64,000 nt of DNA, from assembly GCF_019175285.1 (NCBI RefSeq), contig NC_056527.1, forward strand, positions 107,624,135 through 107,688,134, in the 5' to 3' direction. Shown here piece after piece: positions 24,101 through 32,894 of the stretch. Source of the DNA: Sceloporus undulatus (lineage: Eukaryota; Chordata; Lepidosauria; Squamata; Phrynosomatidae). Position 1 is the first letter of the stretch, and the number at the start of each line of letters is the position of its first letter. The notes beneath the pieces were generated by a model, which saw nothing but the letters and a program-made list of their open reading frames with translations, was not told the origin of the DNA and did not search any database. A program made the position numbers and the translations under genes.

Positions 24101-24752
24101 ATGGGGAATGGACATAAAATTTAAATAATATGGCTCTATGAAGAAGCCATGAACCCACTTAAAAGGTATCCAGCACAGTGTGTACATGCATTGTGTTTGT
24201 TTGTTTATACCACACCTCTCTTCATGTCCTGATTTAATCACTCACAGCCCTGTCCTAGTGAACTGGCACCTATCAATTTCAGATAGAGTTCCTTTAGAAA
24301 ACAAAGCAACCTCGCAAAAATTGGAAAGATTAGTTTCAGATTACACTTCCAGGTTCACCAAGCCACCATAGCCACTGGCCACGCTGGCCTGGAGAAGTGA
24401 GGAGCTCTAATCTAAAAACCTAAAACCTCCATGTTTTGCTCCATCTTAGGTGCTGGTGGGCCTCCTTTAAAGAAAAAGGGATCCAGCACCACAGAGAGTA
24501 GGGTCTTATGCTCGTGCCCATTACCTTATAGACGTGACGCCAATTCTTGCCATGGTCATTGAGGCGCTTCCAAATCATGCTCATGATCTCAGAGAAGGCC
24601 ACCACATTGTAGGTGAGGTCAGCGATTTCAGACATGAGGGAACTGGAGGGGCCCCATGGGTCATTTGATGTGGCCTCTCGCACCTTGATCTCTGCTTCAG
24701 AGTAGTTGTGGACAATGTTCTTCATCTGACGGCGCAGGGAAGAGGTCGACAT
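4306..24752 (-). CDS. EPN1: Epsin-1, complete coding region in ten exons
   Basis: Epsin-1 is a cytosolic endocytic adaptor that binds PtdIns(4,5)P2, ubiquitinated cargo, AP-2, clathrin and EH-domain proteins at coated pits. Spliced exons total 1887 nt, giving 628 residues plus TAA; the human forms I recall are about 550-660. Seen: ENTH domain (residues about 12-144) starting [20 protein letters not shown]; three ubiquitin-interacting motifs at about 184-201, 208-226 and 233-249; a clathrin-box-like LMDL at 258-261; nine DPW motifs in residues 270-395 (AP-2 binding); [10 protein letters not shown]; clathrin box LVDLD; three NPF motifs, the last at the C-terminus (NPFLL). The ATG at 24752 is chosen because MSTSS is the conserved epsin start; an upstream in-frame ATG lies in 5' UTR. 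All exon phases agree. Sequence identity to epsin-1 rather than epsin-2 or -3 is supported by the [20 protein letters not shown] stretch and by the neighbour U2AF2. Confidence 0.96.
4985..5045 (-). repeat. LINE 3' end of L2/CR1-like type
   Basis: Plus strand reads CCGCCTTTCCCCCAAAGTGG then GACCCAAGGCAGCTAAC, the reverse of a hairpin-tail motif (GCTGCCTTGGGTC...AAAGGCGGG) common at squamate LINE/SINE 3' ends. Two clearer copies lie at 22533 and 57160. Confidence 0.6.
5640..5925 (+). repeat. Interspersed repeat with CR1/L3-like 3' end and (AAT)n tail
   Basis: Contains ATTGTAAGCCTGAGGGCAGG, AAAGATTGTATGTACAGC, and GTAAATTTACAGCGCTTTAT then AAATAAA, ending in a triplet repeat (5884-5922). The 3' half is found again, reversed, at 39478-39600. 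The GTAAG-C-TGAGGGCAGGGA motif resembles CR1/L3 LINE ends; assignment is tentative. Confidence 0.65.
6211..6453 (-). CDS. EPN1: EPN1 coding exon 9 (clathrin box LVDLD and first NPF)
   Basis: 243 nt, phase 1 in and out, encoding [20 protein letters not shown] to [10 protein letters not shown]. Contains [20 protein letters not shown], almost identical to mammalian epsin-1 with the distal clathrin box LVDLD, and the first NPF motif for EH-domain proteins. Donor GTAAGT. Confidence 0.95.
6605..6705. mobile_element. Foldback MITE, ACTCCCAGAA-type
   Basis: Arms AAAATGTTACTTTTTTGGAT and the reverse of CCCAAAGTAACTTTCC face each other around CCAGACTCCC/GGGGGTTCTGGG. The same palindromic family occurs at 12540-12620 and 32448-32575, with half copies elsewhere. 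Confidence 0.6.
7174..7275 (-). CDS. EPN1: EPN1 coding exon 8 ([10 protein letters not shown])
   Basis: 102 nt, phase 1 in and out, encoding [20 protein letters not shown] then [13 protein letters not shown]. The EFSDFD-LR core is conserved in epsin-1 and resembles acidic DF-type appendage-binding motifs. Acceptor after CTTCCCCCTCCAG, donor GTGAGC. Confidence 0.93.
7521..7688 (-). CDS. EPN1: EPN1 coding exon 7 (three more DPW motifs)
   Basis: Read in the frame set by the neighbouring exons, it encodes [20 protein letters not shown], then [20 protein letters not shown] and PSTNGTA. The stretch PSTNGT is shared with mammalian epsin-1. Phase 1 in and out (168 nt), so it is a symmetric exon. Acceptor TTCCCAG, donor GTGAGG. 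The longer open frame covering this region on the same strand is in another frame. Confidence 0.92.
7817..8038. mobile_element. Foldback MITE, about 220 bp
   Basis: Left end GGGGCCCTATCACACTACAC and right end TGTAGTGCGATAGGATCC are inverted repeats; internal arms (CTGGGATTTGCAATTTAGGG... versus AATTCTACAGAATG) are looser. Lies in EPN1 intron 6. Related ends are seen at 8741-8962. Looks like a non-autonomous DNA transposon; the superfamily is uncertain. Confidence 0.65.
8741..8962. mobile_element. Foldback MITE, strongly palindromic
   Basis: Arms of about 90 nt match across a short centre: GTGCTGCTATTTCACTTTTA and CTGCCTCCTGTTGCATTCTG on the left, their complements on the right (GAATGCAACAGGAGGCAG, TAAAAGTGGAATAGCAGCAC). 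Ends GGAGATTACCACACTACA and TGTAGTGCATTAATCTCC. Confidence 0.75.
9105..9141. repeat. (AAT)n microsatellite
   Basis: About twelve uninterrupted AAT/ATA triplets in EPN1 intron 6. Confidence 0.9.
9391..9880 (-). mobile_element. Bov-B (RTE) LINE, 3' fragment
   Basis: Reversed relative to the plus strand. Shows TTTCTAATGAGTCATGTCTT, AAAGTATGATAGCCTCAG, GGCTTCTAGAGAGAGTTCAA and CTAGTTCCTTCATAGCTACC, which recur in the other Bov-B copies at 59.7, 61.1-62.3 and 62.3-62.8 kb. Diverged, no open frame. Confidence 0.75.
10343..10601 (-). CDS. EPN1: EPN1 coding exon 6 (LMDL box and six DPW repeats)
   Basis: Encodes [20 protein letters not shown] to STDPWKPEG with six DPW motifs, known in epsins to bind the AP-2 alpha-appendage. 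LMDL is the proximal clathrin-binding motif. Phase 0 in, phase 1 out, donor GTAAGA. The DNA is internally repetitive (gaccc-tgggg units), so repeat number may vary between individuals or species. Confidence 0.94.
11159..11245 (-). CDS. EPN1: EPN1 coding exon 5 (third UIM)
   Basis: 87 nt, phase 0 in and out, encoding [20 protein letters not shown] then KETVPTKEE, the third ubiquitin-interacting motif region. Acceptor TGCAG, donor GTGAGT. Confidence 0.95.
12299..12370 (-). CDS. EPN1: EPN1 coding exon 4 (second UIM)
   Basis: A 72-nt symmetric exon (phase 0 in and out) encoding [20 protein letters not shown] then EHDK, the second ubiquitin-interacting motif. The acceptor follows a run of pyrimidines (CTTCCCCCCCAG). 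The donor GTTAGA is weak. As the exon is symmetric and the donor weak, skipping would remove exactly one UIM without breaking the frame; that use is inference. Confidence 0.94.
12371..16467 (-). other. EPN1 intron 3, 4.1 kb
   Basis: No exon-like conserved sequence was seen. It holds short MITE remnants (12540-12620, near 12785 and 14860), a C/G homopolymer run at about 13806-13820 and otherwise unassigned sequence. Confidence 0.7.
12540..12620. mobile_element. Foldback MITE, ACTCCCAGAA-type
   Basis: GACTGCAGCTCCCAGAATCC then CTAGCCATGCTGG followed by TTTCTGGGAATTGTGGCCCA. Half copies with the same motif appear near 12785, 14860, 18930, 23850, 40020 and 48120. Confidence 0.5.
16468..16595 (-). 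CDS. EPN1: EPN1 coding exon 3 (first UIM)
   Basis: Encodes residues 160-202, [20 protein letters not shown] then [20 protein letters not shown], the first ubiquitin-interacting motif. Phase 1 in, phase 0 out. The donor GTAAGC is followed 12 nt later by a second in-frame donor (AAG then GTAAAT at 16455), so a form longer by VSAK is possible. The short form matches the mammalian splice position after the glutamine. Confidence 0.93.
16728..16800. mobile_element. Small foldback MITE, ACTCCCAGAA-type
   Basis: ATTGACTACAACTCTCAGTA and CAAGAACTGTAGTCCAAAAC form an inverted pair around CCCCTAGATACC, 130 nt upstream of EPN1 coding exon 3. Confidence 0.55.
18284..18309. repeat. (ACAG)n microsatellite
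   Basis: Six ACAG units in EPN1 intron 2. Confidence 0.9.
19905..20600 (-). mobile_element. CR1 LINE, 3' part, interrupted by a hAT MITE
   Basis: Reverse-complement of CR1 reading-frame sequence: on the minus strand GCCCTGTTTAAATATTTGAA, GGGATGTCATATTGAGGAAG, GAGAATAGGACCTGGAACAA and AAAGAGATTCCACCTCAACA match CR1 copies at 32.9 and 60.2 kb. An unrelated 119-bp element interrupts it at 20226-20344. Confidence 0.85.
20226..20344. mobile_element. hAT-like MITE inside CR1, 8-bp target duplication
   Basis: Starts CAGTAGTTCCCAAACTTTGG and ends in CAAAACTTTGAAACCACTG, inverted ends typical of hAT elements (CAGTGGTTC). Flanks TCATAAGG (20218-20225) and TCATAAGA (20345-20352) are an 8-bp target duplication with one difference. 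CR1 sequence continues on both sides. Confidence 0.85.
22533..22605 (-). repeat. LINE 3' end of L2/CR1-like type
   Basis: TTATTTATTTATTTTCATTT, CTGCCTTTCTCCCAGAAAGG and GACCCAAGGCAGCTCATAG; near-identical core to the copy at 57160-57235. Lies 257 nt downstream of EPN1 coding exon 2, inside the intron. Confidence 0.7.
22862..23111 (-). CDS. EPN1: EPN1 coding exon 2 (ENTH, C-terminal part)
   Basis: Encodes [20 protein letters not shown] through EKLAQTAT, residues 77-159, completing the ENTH domain. The acceptor is a pyrimidine-rich tract ending CAG at 23112; the donor is GTGAGT after the first base of a codon (phase 1). Almost every residue matches mammalian epsin-1. Confidence 0.96.
24525..24752 (-). 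CDS. EPN1: EPN1 coding exon 1 (ENTH, N-terminal part)
   Basis: Encodes residues 1-76, from [10 protein letters not shown] to NWRHVYK, and ends in phase 0 at AAG with donor GTAATG. This holds helix 0 and the first half of the ENTH domain, including basic residues R8, K11 and R25 known in the family to bind PtdIns(4,5)P2. The frame stays open for 19 codons upstream of the ATG, but that part is unlike epsins and is taken as 5' UTR. Confidence 0.96.
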
Positions 24753-25410
24753 GGTGGTGGCAGTGGTTGGTGCAGGCAGTGGGGAAAGTAGCTGTGTTCT
24801 CCCCCACACACCACAAGCTTCCTGGTGACACCTTCAGGGTGTAACTGGCTAATGTTGTGTGAGCAGACTGTCCAGGTCAAGAAAAATCCCAAAGACCCTT
24901 TAAGGCAATGGGTCCCCTGTATCCAAGCACAAAAGAACCCAGCTTGCTTTGTGGGGCTCTCCCAAGCTGCTCCTATATCATGGGTCTGCTCTCCCTAGTG
25001 CACTGCATTCCCAGTCTGTGGCCACCTAGGCAAGGCAGCCATTTTGAGAAACACCTGAAAAAGTCAAGAGGGAGAAAAATTTCACTCAAGAATGAAGTAC
25101 CTTTCCAGCCTATGTACTGAAGTCAACTGCAGAGAAATTTTGAAGGCCATATTCCAGTGGTGGGTGGGAGCAAAAAAGTCAACAATCCTGTCCTCTATTA
25201 CTGGATTAAGGATAGTGTACAAGTAAAATTAATTTGAGCAGATTAATACAGTTTAAAATAATAAACATTGTTTAAACAATCTAAAAAGATTTTCAACATT
25301 TAACAATTTGAAAACAGCTTTAAAAGGTTAAGACAGTTTGAAAACCATATAAGCCTGTTGGAGTTAAACCTTTAGGCCTTTAAGGTTTTAGTAAACAGCT
25401 ATATTTTTAC

Positions 25411-25761
25411 CAGGGCTGGGGAGTAGAAGTAGGAGTAATCAGTAAAGGAGTAAGAGGTTTTTACAGGTTTTTATATTTGTTACTCCTTATTCCTGTTATT
25501 ATATTGTACATGCAAACATTAAAAAATAATTTTATTATTTTGCACCAGGGAAGGGGACTGGGAGGCAAAGAGAGACACTTATACACACACAAACACACAC
25601 ACGCCAGCCTTGCAAAGCAACCAGGGCTTTTCCCCAGGGCTGGGGAGTAGGAGTAATGAGTAATAGGTTTCTACAGGAGTAGGAGTAACATTAAGAAAAA
25701 ATATCTTACTTGGGAGTAGGACAAGGAGTAACCCCAAAATCAGCACTATTCTCCAGCCCTG
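25411..25761. mobile_element. hAT-like repeat with GGGCTGGGGAGTAGGAGT ends
   Basis: Starts CAGGGCTGGGGAGTAGAAGT and ends CTCCAGCCCTG. A second left end at about 25635 suggests two adjoining copies; the inner one is flanked by GCTTTTCC and GTTTTTCC, an 8-bp duplication with one difference. Short GGAGTA units recur inside. An AC-rich run lies near 25583-25602. Confidence 0.6.
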
Positions 25762-25774
25762 GTTTTTCCCAGAA

Positions 25775-26005
25775 AGACCCAGTGTGGTATAGTGGTTTGA
25801 GTGTTGGAGTCACTAGGATGTTGGAAATCCAGGATTCAAATCCCCATTCAACCACAGAAACTCACTGGGTGACCTTGGGCAGGTCAGACTCCCTCAGCCT
25901 CAGAGGAAGGCAGTAGCAAACCCCCTCCGAACAAATCTTGCCAAGAAAATACAGTGGTCATCTAAGTCAGAAACAACTTGAAGGCACACAACAATAGTGT
26001 CATGC
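25775..26005 (+). mobile_element. tRNA-derived SINE (Sauria type, Bov-B tail)
   Basis: A-box-like GTATAGTGGTTTGAGTG, B-box-like GATTCAAATCC, body CTCACTGGGTGACCTTGGGC, tail AGTCAGAAACAACTTGAAGG then CACACAACAA. The tail matches the Bov-B 3' end at 33.7 kb. Confidence 0.88.
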
Positions 26006-26177
26006 TTTTACTTGGTGCTGAAACAAAGCCAACACTGATGCCGGTTGGGCTTGTAAGGGCTGGGCATTCCATAACTGAGGTGCCACAGCTGTGAAGACAC
26101 ATTCTCTCACAATGTATAGACCCCACTGGTGAGATACAGAGGAAGGTTCCTTTAGGAGACAGTGTAGATATACGTAG

Positions 26178-26412
26178 GGAGAGGTGAGATATAGTGATTT
26201 GAGCATTGGACTATGGCTCTGAAGAGCAGAGTTTGAATTCCAGTTTGGCCATGAAAACCCACTGTGTGACCTTGGACAAGTCAGACTCTTTCCGCCTCAG
26301 AGGAAGACAATGGCAAACCCACTCTGAAGAAACATGCCAAGAAACCCCCATGATAGGTTTGCCAGTGTCACCATAACTTTGAAACGTGTAGACTCACAAC
26401 AACAACAATTCT
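26178..26412 (+). mobile_element. tRNA-derived SINE (Sauria type, Bov-B tail)
   Basis: GATATAGTGATTTGAGCATT, B-box-like GTTTGAATTCC, GTGTGACCTTGGACAAGTCA, GAGGAAGACAATGGCAAACC and a tail of ACAACAACAACAA. Confidence 0.88.
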
Positions 26413-27909
26413 GAGGACAGATATTTTCCCTTTCAAGATAGGGAAGAACTATATAAAGGATGGGAAATGATCCCAGAAGAGCCATCAGTGAGAAAAGGGA
26501 GTGACCCTCTGGAGAAGCCTAGTCCCTCATTCCTCTTTAATCTGTACTGCAGAAAAATATAATCCCTTTTCCTACAAGTGGTTGGAACAGATATAGAATG
26601 GATTCAAAGGTTACATTTTAAATCTGGGATTTAACTTCCTATTCATTTGGCTTACCTCCAGAATGTACTTGAAGGGGACTGCAATGAATCAGTTGCACTT
26701 CCTCAAGCAAGGGCATATCTAACCCAAGAAGTGTTAATATCTGAATGTTCTCCACCAAACCTATCTTAAATCCTTTGCCTAAATGGAAATGAATTCTATC
26801 ACCTCCATGAATTCTTGTATGAACTGGGTGACCTCCTGATTAATACCTTTTATTGCTCTGCATCTTTCTTCCTGGGAACTGGAAGTGAGAGAATGACTTT
26901 GGTAAGATGTTTAAGTCAGGCCTGCCCTCAGACCAGCTCAATTCTTTCCACTTGAGGCCAGATTAGGGGAAAGTGGGGTCTGCATGACATCTATGGCCCT
27001 TGGACCCCACTGTTGTGGCACACAAAGACCCTCTGCAAGTCCCTCTTTAAGTCCCCCAACTTTTTAAAAAATAAATGGTTCAACGTTCTAATGCCAAACT
27101 GAACTGAACACACTCACCCACCCCCACCTTTTCCACCTGTATCCTAGCCAAAATGGAAACCAGAACTGATGTGACTTCTGGTTACCATGTTGGCTAAGAC
27201 ACAGCCAAAAAAAGGGAAGGATTTCCCTAGGTGTGGCCTGCAGGAATGGTAGGGGGAGTTGGCTGCACTCTACTGCAGTTGTCCGCCCCTTGACTACATG
27301 CTGCCCACATGCCTTTAAAAGGAAACAGAACAGGAGTGGAAAAGGTTGGGAAACCAGATTTTACTGCTCTGTGGTGCAACCACTAACTATACAGGCTTCC
27401 AATTCTGAATCAAAAGATTCCACTAGCCCAGCCCTTCAAAAGTGGCCACATGCCCTAAGGAAGTTTTCTGACCAACCTGTGCCCTCCAGGTGTGTTGAAT
27501 TTCAACTTCCATGGAGCTGGCCCTGTACTCCATGGCATCTGGAATGCCAGTTGAGGGATGGATACCACTGGGAACACACACACACACACACAATCATTAG
27601 TTCCTTTTCTTGTTATAGTGGTGATTAAATTGGGCAGCAAATACAGGGAAAAGAGCAGGAGCAACCAGAATCAGACCCATCTGTCCCTTTCCCCTCCCCA
27701 CCAACCCTGTCTGATCTCCATCTAATGGCACACAGCATGCCTTCCAGCTAGGCTGCTGTGGCCCGGTCACCTTCATGCTCAGAACAGAAACGGAAGGTCT
27801 TGGTTTTAGCAGCACTCACTAGCTCCAGGATCAACACCCAATGTCTCCCAGGCACATTTATTTTACATTTGTTGCTCACACTTTCTTCAAAGAGCTCAAG
27901 ATAGCATAT

Positions 27910-28143
27910 GGGCCTGTACAGACAGGCCAAAATAAAACTGCTTCAGGACACTTTGGAGGTATGCTGTTTAAATGATACATGCATCCTAAGAGGCCAGAAG
28001 CCATGCCAAAACCATGCTGCAGTCCTAAGGACTGGATCACAGCTTTGGCACAGCTTCTGGCCTCTTAGGATGCATGCATCATTTAAACAACATATTTCCA
28101 AAGTGACCCGAAGCAACTTTATTTTGTTTGTCTGTATGGGCCC
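27910..28143. mobile_element. Palindromic MITE, family A, 234 bp
   Basis: Left end GGGCCTGTACAGACAGGCCA and right end TTTGTCTGTATGGGCCC are inverted repeats and the arms continue inward (ATGCTGTTTAAATGATACAT versus GCATCATTTAAACAACAT). ATAT flanks both ends. Copies at 29711 and 52736 have nearly the same length. Confidence 0.88.
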
Positions 28144-28198
28144 ATATAATTCCCTTTTTTCCACCCTTACAATTAGACTGTGAAATAGCTGGCCAAAA

Positions 28199-28530
28199 CC
28201 AGGGCTATGGAGTCAGGAGTTGGAAGCAATTTTGGATGGAGTCAGAGTAAAAAACAAATATACAGTAGAAATATATTGATGTTTACTCCAGCTTCAAAAT
28301 AAAATATTATAATGATATATGGTAGACATCTCATTTTATACATCAGCAAATAAAAATATATTATATGGCCTAACTGTCTAAATAGCCTGATGATCCACAC
28401 ACAGTGGTGATAAAACGTCTTGTGCTACTATTTTATTACAGTAATTTTTTAATTACTAATTTATACAAGTTTCCCTTTTGTGAAGGTGTCAGAGTTGGAC
28501 AGTAACAAAAAGGAGTCTTGAGTCTAAAGT
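28199..28530 (+). mobile_element. hAT-like repeat, left part
   Basis: Starts CCAGGGCTATGGAGTCAGGA then GTTGGAAGCAATTTTGGATG, a GGAGTC-rich start seen in a widespread hAT family. The right end is unclear. Confidence 0.45.
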
Positions 28531-28536
28531 TTAGCA

Positions 28537-28662
28537 CAGTGAGTCCCTAACTTTGGTCCTTCAGGTTTTTGGACTTCAACTCCCAGCCAGCTTGACTAAC
28601 AGTTAGGAATTCTGGGAGCTGAAGACCAAAACATGTGGAAGACCAATGTTTGGGAACCACTG
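28537..28662. mobile_element. hAT-like MITE with 8-bp target duplication
   Basis: Starts CAGTGAGTCCCTAACTTTGG and ends CAATGTTTGGGAACCACTG; flanks GTTTAGCA and GTTTAGAA. Same family as 20226-20344. Confidence 0.83.
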
Positions 28663-29710
28663 GTTTAGAATATGGACCTAACCACAACACAACAAATGGA
28701 TCAAGGTCACCCTCGTAAGCCATGTGAGTGAGCAGGAATTTGACTCATGATTTCTCAGGTCAAAATCCACAAACCTAAGCATTAATCACTACCCTTATCT
28801 CTCCCCTACTCTGTTTTCTCTTTCTGACACTCTCTTACATGCACACCATGCATCCTATATCATGTCCTATAGCCTTCCTTGAGCTGAACACCTTTGGACT
28901 TGTCAGACAACAACTCCCTTCATACCCGGCAAGCATAGCCATTCTGATGTGCTGGATCAGCCTTCTCCAACCACGTTCTCTCCAGTTGCTCTGAGCAGCA
29001 ACTCCCACCCAACAAGGCTAACAGTAGACTTACAAAGCAATGAAGTCTAAAACATCTGGAAGGTACCAGGCGAGGAAAGGCTATGCTGATTTCCCTTTGC
29101 TCCTGTAGACTGCCTGGAGTTCTGAGCATGTAACAAATCTTATTCCCTCCTTAGTAAGTAACTTTAACCAGCCCAATGCATCTATGGATTTGACAGAGAT
29201 ATTTCTAAGAAGATCAGAGATTTAGGAGCCAGAGTTATGGTGGACTAGAAGTGGGAGAAGAGAGGAGGGGAAAGTGGAAGATGTACAAGTCATGGGATCC
29301 ATCTCCAAAGTGTTCTCTGCTTCCTGACGCCCCTCACCCTGCCTGACCCTAACATTCTTAAATGTCAGAAAGGAAGGAAGCCTGCATTTCTAAGGAATGA
29401 GTCACAGCAACCAGTGTTCGGAAACTTCCTCCTTCCACTCCTTTCCGGTTTTGCTGAATATTGCTTTCAGCTGTAGATTCCTGAATTGGACAACTGATCA
29501 TCAGAGGCTGGGAAAGTGTTTTGTTAAAAAAATAAATGCCAGAATCTTCCAGACTGCCATGGGAATTACTATCCCAAAAACTAATTTTTCCAAAGCTCTG
29601 AAGAAGATTCAGTGAGCGAAGGGAAGTGATCAGAGATGTCTCACCTCTATGAGCACCAAAACCAATTTCAAATGTCAACTTTCAATTTCAATTCTAATCT
29701 TTGAATTCAG

Positions 29711-29944
29711 GACCCTTCTGTAGACAGGCCAAATGAAGCCGCTTTAGGCCACTTTGGAGGTGTGCTGTTTAAAAGACGCACATATCCTAAGAAGATGGAA
29801 GCCACACCGAAGCTGTGTTCTGGTCCTTAGGACTGGAGTGCAGCTTTGGTGCGGCTTTCAGCCTCTTAAGACGTGTGCACTGTTTAAACAGCACACTTCC
29901 AAAGTGGCCTGAAGCGGCTTTATTTGGCCTGTCTGTTCGGTCCC
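29711..29944. mobile_element. Palindromic MITE, family A, 234 bp
   Basis: TGTAGACAGGCCAAATGAAG and the mirrored CTTTATTTGGCCTGTCTGTT; arms GTGTGCTGTTTAAAAGACGC and GCACTGTTTAAACAGCACAC. Same length as the copy at 27910. Confidence 0.85.
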
Positions 29945-31299
29945 CTCAATTTCTAAGAGAGCCAACACCAATTTCAGAGATTCTAAAGAGACTATTCTTC
30001 CTGAAGTGTCTAATGAATTTGCAGACAAACAGATACAGTAGGGAAGAAAGGCTATTTAAAATATTTTACTCTTGACACTATTTGGGAACTATGAAGCAGT
30101 GTGGCCCATGAGGCAACAGCTGCTGGTCTATGGCAAATATCCAGGAAACTTCATTACTATGATATGGCACAAGTCCCTGGCACCCTATGGGGAAAAAGTT
30201 TTGGTCCACCACATCAAACAACTTGATAAGCGCTTACATGTAGTCCCAATTACTGCAAGCCACCAAAACGGCTTTAAGAAATTAAACAAGACACTAGTCC
30301 AATATCCTCAAATGTACTGGGAAACCATAGCTTCAATTCCTAGTCAGCCTTAAACAATGTAAGGGAATCAAGGGAGAAAATGTGATTAAGTGACTAACAC
30401 ATGTTTGTTGATAGAACAATTATTACATTTACAGTATACACTAGTGATTTTCTCCAAGGAGTTTCAAAGGAGGAGGATGGAAGCTTCCTTCCAACAGCTA
30501 GGGGCCACATGTTCAACATTTGAGATTCTTGTGCATTTTGACTAGCTGACAAGGTATGGAATCAGCCTCCTAAAGATATCCACTAGTTCAGGATCTCAAC
30601 TCTTGAAGACTTGCTTTTTAAGACAGATTTGTATCTGATTTAATGGAATTTTAAAGGTTTTCTATTTAGCCTCATCATAGCTGGCTCCTCGTTGCTTCTC
30701 GTTGTATTTAGTACAGTTGAAGACCATGTTTCCTGCCTTGAGAATCATTATATTCAGAGGTTGAGGCTAATATGATCAGCCTTCTGTAGCCCAGCCCCCT
30801 CCAGACATGTTAGATTACAACTTCCATCTTACCAACACTTGTGCATGGAACTGCAAATCTATGGATTTCTAATCTCCTGTTTTGTGTTAATCTATTATAC
30901 AGAGCTTGCCAATGTTACGCTTTTGGACTCATAGCATATAGCAATTAGATGGTCAGGAATTCTGAAAATTAGTCTAACCTTTTCAAACTTTGGTAATCCC
31001 TTTCAAACAGGGTTGATAGCCATCTATTGAGGATGTGCCAGCTATAGATTTCCTGCATCAATGGTGTGTGTGTGAGAGAGAGAGAGAACTAGAAAACTAA
31101 CATGGCCCTCTCTGGTTCTATGGCTCTAGCCCAAGAGTGTCAGTATCCACTGATGGTGCATGATGGAAGAATATCCCACCAAGTTCTGAGTAATCTTCCA
31201 CAAAAGGGAAGGGCAAGGAGAAATTCAAAGGCAGTGGCTGTTGCACCTTCAAATAGTTTCTGATTTATCGTACCAAGAGTAAACCCACCATGAGCTTTT

Positions 31300-31475
31300 A
31301 TTGGAAAGATTTATTCTAAGCAGGTTTGCCATCACCTTCCTATATGGCTGAGAAGACTGTGACTTACCCATGGTCACTCAGAGGGTTTCAATGGCTCAAT
31401 GGGGATTTGAACCTTGGTCTCCCAGAGTCCTCAGTTCAACACCCAAACTACTACACCAGTATTTTGATGAAAAAG
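31300..31475 (-). mobile_element. tRNA-derived SINE, 5' part, reversed
   Basis: On the minus strand it reads GTAGTTTGGGTGTTGAACTG, AGACCAAGGTTCAAATCCCC and GAGTGACCATGGGTAAGTCA. The Bov-B tail is missing or too diverged. Confidence 0.8.
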
Positions 31476-31539
31476 AAATACAGTTCTTGCCATCAACAAC
31501 AGAACAATACACAGATTAACATGCAAATCACCCCTCCCT

Positions 31540-31690
31540 ATCCAGGGTCACACAGTATATATATACCCCACTCTCTTCCATGCCAGCATTCTCTGAAGAT
31601 GGCAGCCACAGATGCTGGCAAAACATCAGGAATAAACTCTTCTAGAACATGGCCACATAGCCCGAAAAACCCACAAAAATCTATGAATAC
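31540..31690 (+). repeat. Dispersed squamate repeat with hammerhead-like core (possibly Penelope-like)
   Basis: The motif from CCAGCATTCTCTGAAGATGG to GCCACATAGCCCGAAAAACC is one I recognise as common in squamate genomes. It contains CTGAAGA (31593-31599), a hairpin with loop CACAGAT, an A-rich GAAA-position segment and CATC before AGGAAT, which together resemble a hammerhead ribozyme. Such ribozymes are known in the terminal repeats of Penelope-like elements. This copy is an imperfect fossil and activity is not implied. Confidence 0.45.
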
Positions 31691-32447
31691 AGTTCTTCTC
31701 ATTATGCAAGGATCAGTCTGCAAAGCTCACATTCTCTACACACACACCTGTAGCATCAATGCCAAAAGAATATGTCTGTTCATACAGTTACTAGTGTTTC
31801 CACTTCATTAATACCAAGGAGATTTTATACTAATTTGATAAATTATGTTTTGACCATTCAATAAAAGAGTTCTTTCCCTGACCTGGTGCCCTTTGGATAT
31901 ACTGTCCTAACCCCCCGCCCATCCCCATCCAATATGGCCAATAACCATTGAAGTTCAACACCTCTGGAGGGAAGAAGGCTAGCAAATGCTAAACAGCACA
32001 CAAAAGAGGGAATTTCCCCTCCAGTGTTGTTTATTTCTGTTTCACTTCTGCTTTGTCTTTATTGCCCAACTTGCCACAACCCTACACTTGCCCCAGAAAT
32101 AAAGAAGTGTGTACCAATCCGGGTTTTGCACTCAGCACAACCCATGAAACCTCTGTTTATCTAGAGGCAGGTAAAGTACCAGAATATCCCAAATCCAAGT
32201 GCTGTTGAGTGATTTCTGGGAAGAAACATTTTCATGAGATGCTTTTGTTCCTTATTTCTTTATAGAAACAGTAGATATTCATAAATGGATAACTGAGCAA
32301 ACTTCATACTTCATGTAGGTAAACAGCTTTAAACTATAGTATGCAAATATCACTCAGATGGGCTCATGGATGAGCTAACAAAACATTTTACTGTTTCGTT
32401 GTTTTACCTCCTGCTTTTATTGTATATTCTAATTTAATCCTGTAATC

Positions 32448-32575
32448 CTGGAAAATACATTTTTGGACAACAACTCCCAGAAAATCCCAGCTCCAGCCAG
32501 ATAGAATGTGGTTGTGCAGCTAATGGAATTCTAGGAGATGCAGTCCAAAAGTAACTTTTCCAAGGATTCAAGTAC
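32448..32575. mobile_element. Foldback MITE, ACTCCCAGAA-type, 128 bp
   Basis: Arms GGAAAATACATTTTTGGACA then ACAACTCCCAGAA on the left face TTCTAGGAGATGCAGTCCAA then AAGTAACTTTTCC on the right. Confidence 0.72.
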
Positions 32576-32894
32576 CTGTGATGAATTCCTGATCCCAACT
32601 TCAATCTCAGTTCTAGTATAACAATATTGCATGTAGTCCATTATGCCACATTTATCATATGTCATCAGAATTCCTATATCTTTTTATATTAAAATCCAGA
32701 GAGTAAATTTAACAGAGGGACAATTAAATACTGTACTTTTAAAGAAACGTTTAGCATAAACTTAATATGCTATGCATTCAGATTTAATCCAAGAAACTGC
32801 AAGTGGAGGGAATACTACTAAACCTTGAAGCACAGTTATATGTCTAAAACCTTGTTGTTGTTTTTAAAGCAGTGCAAGTTTCTAGCTCTTATGC

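Noticed and set aside
27908-28183. Mirror-image open frames on both strands
   Set aside because: They are produced by the palindromic family A MITE; the same peptide pattern appears at 52.73-53.03 kb.
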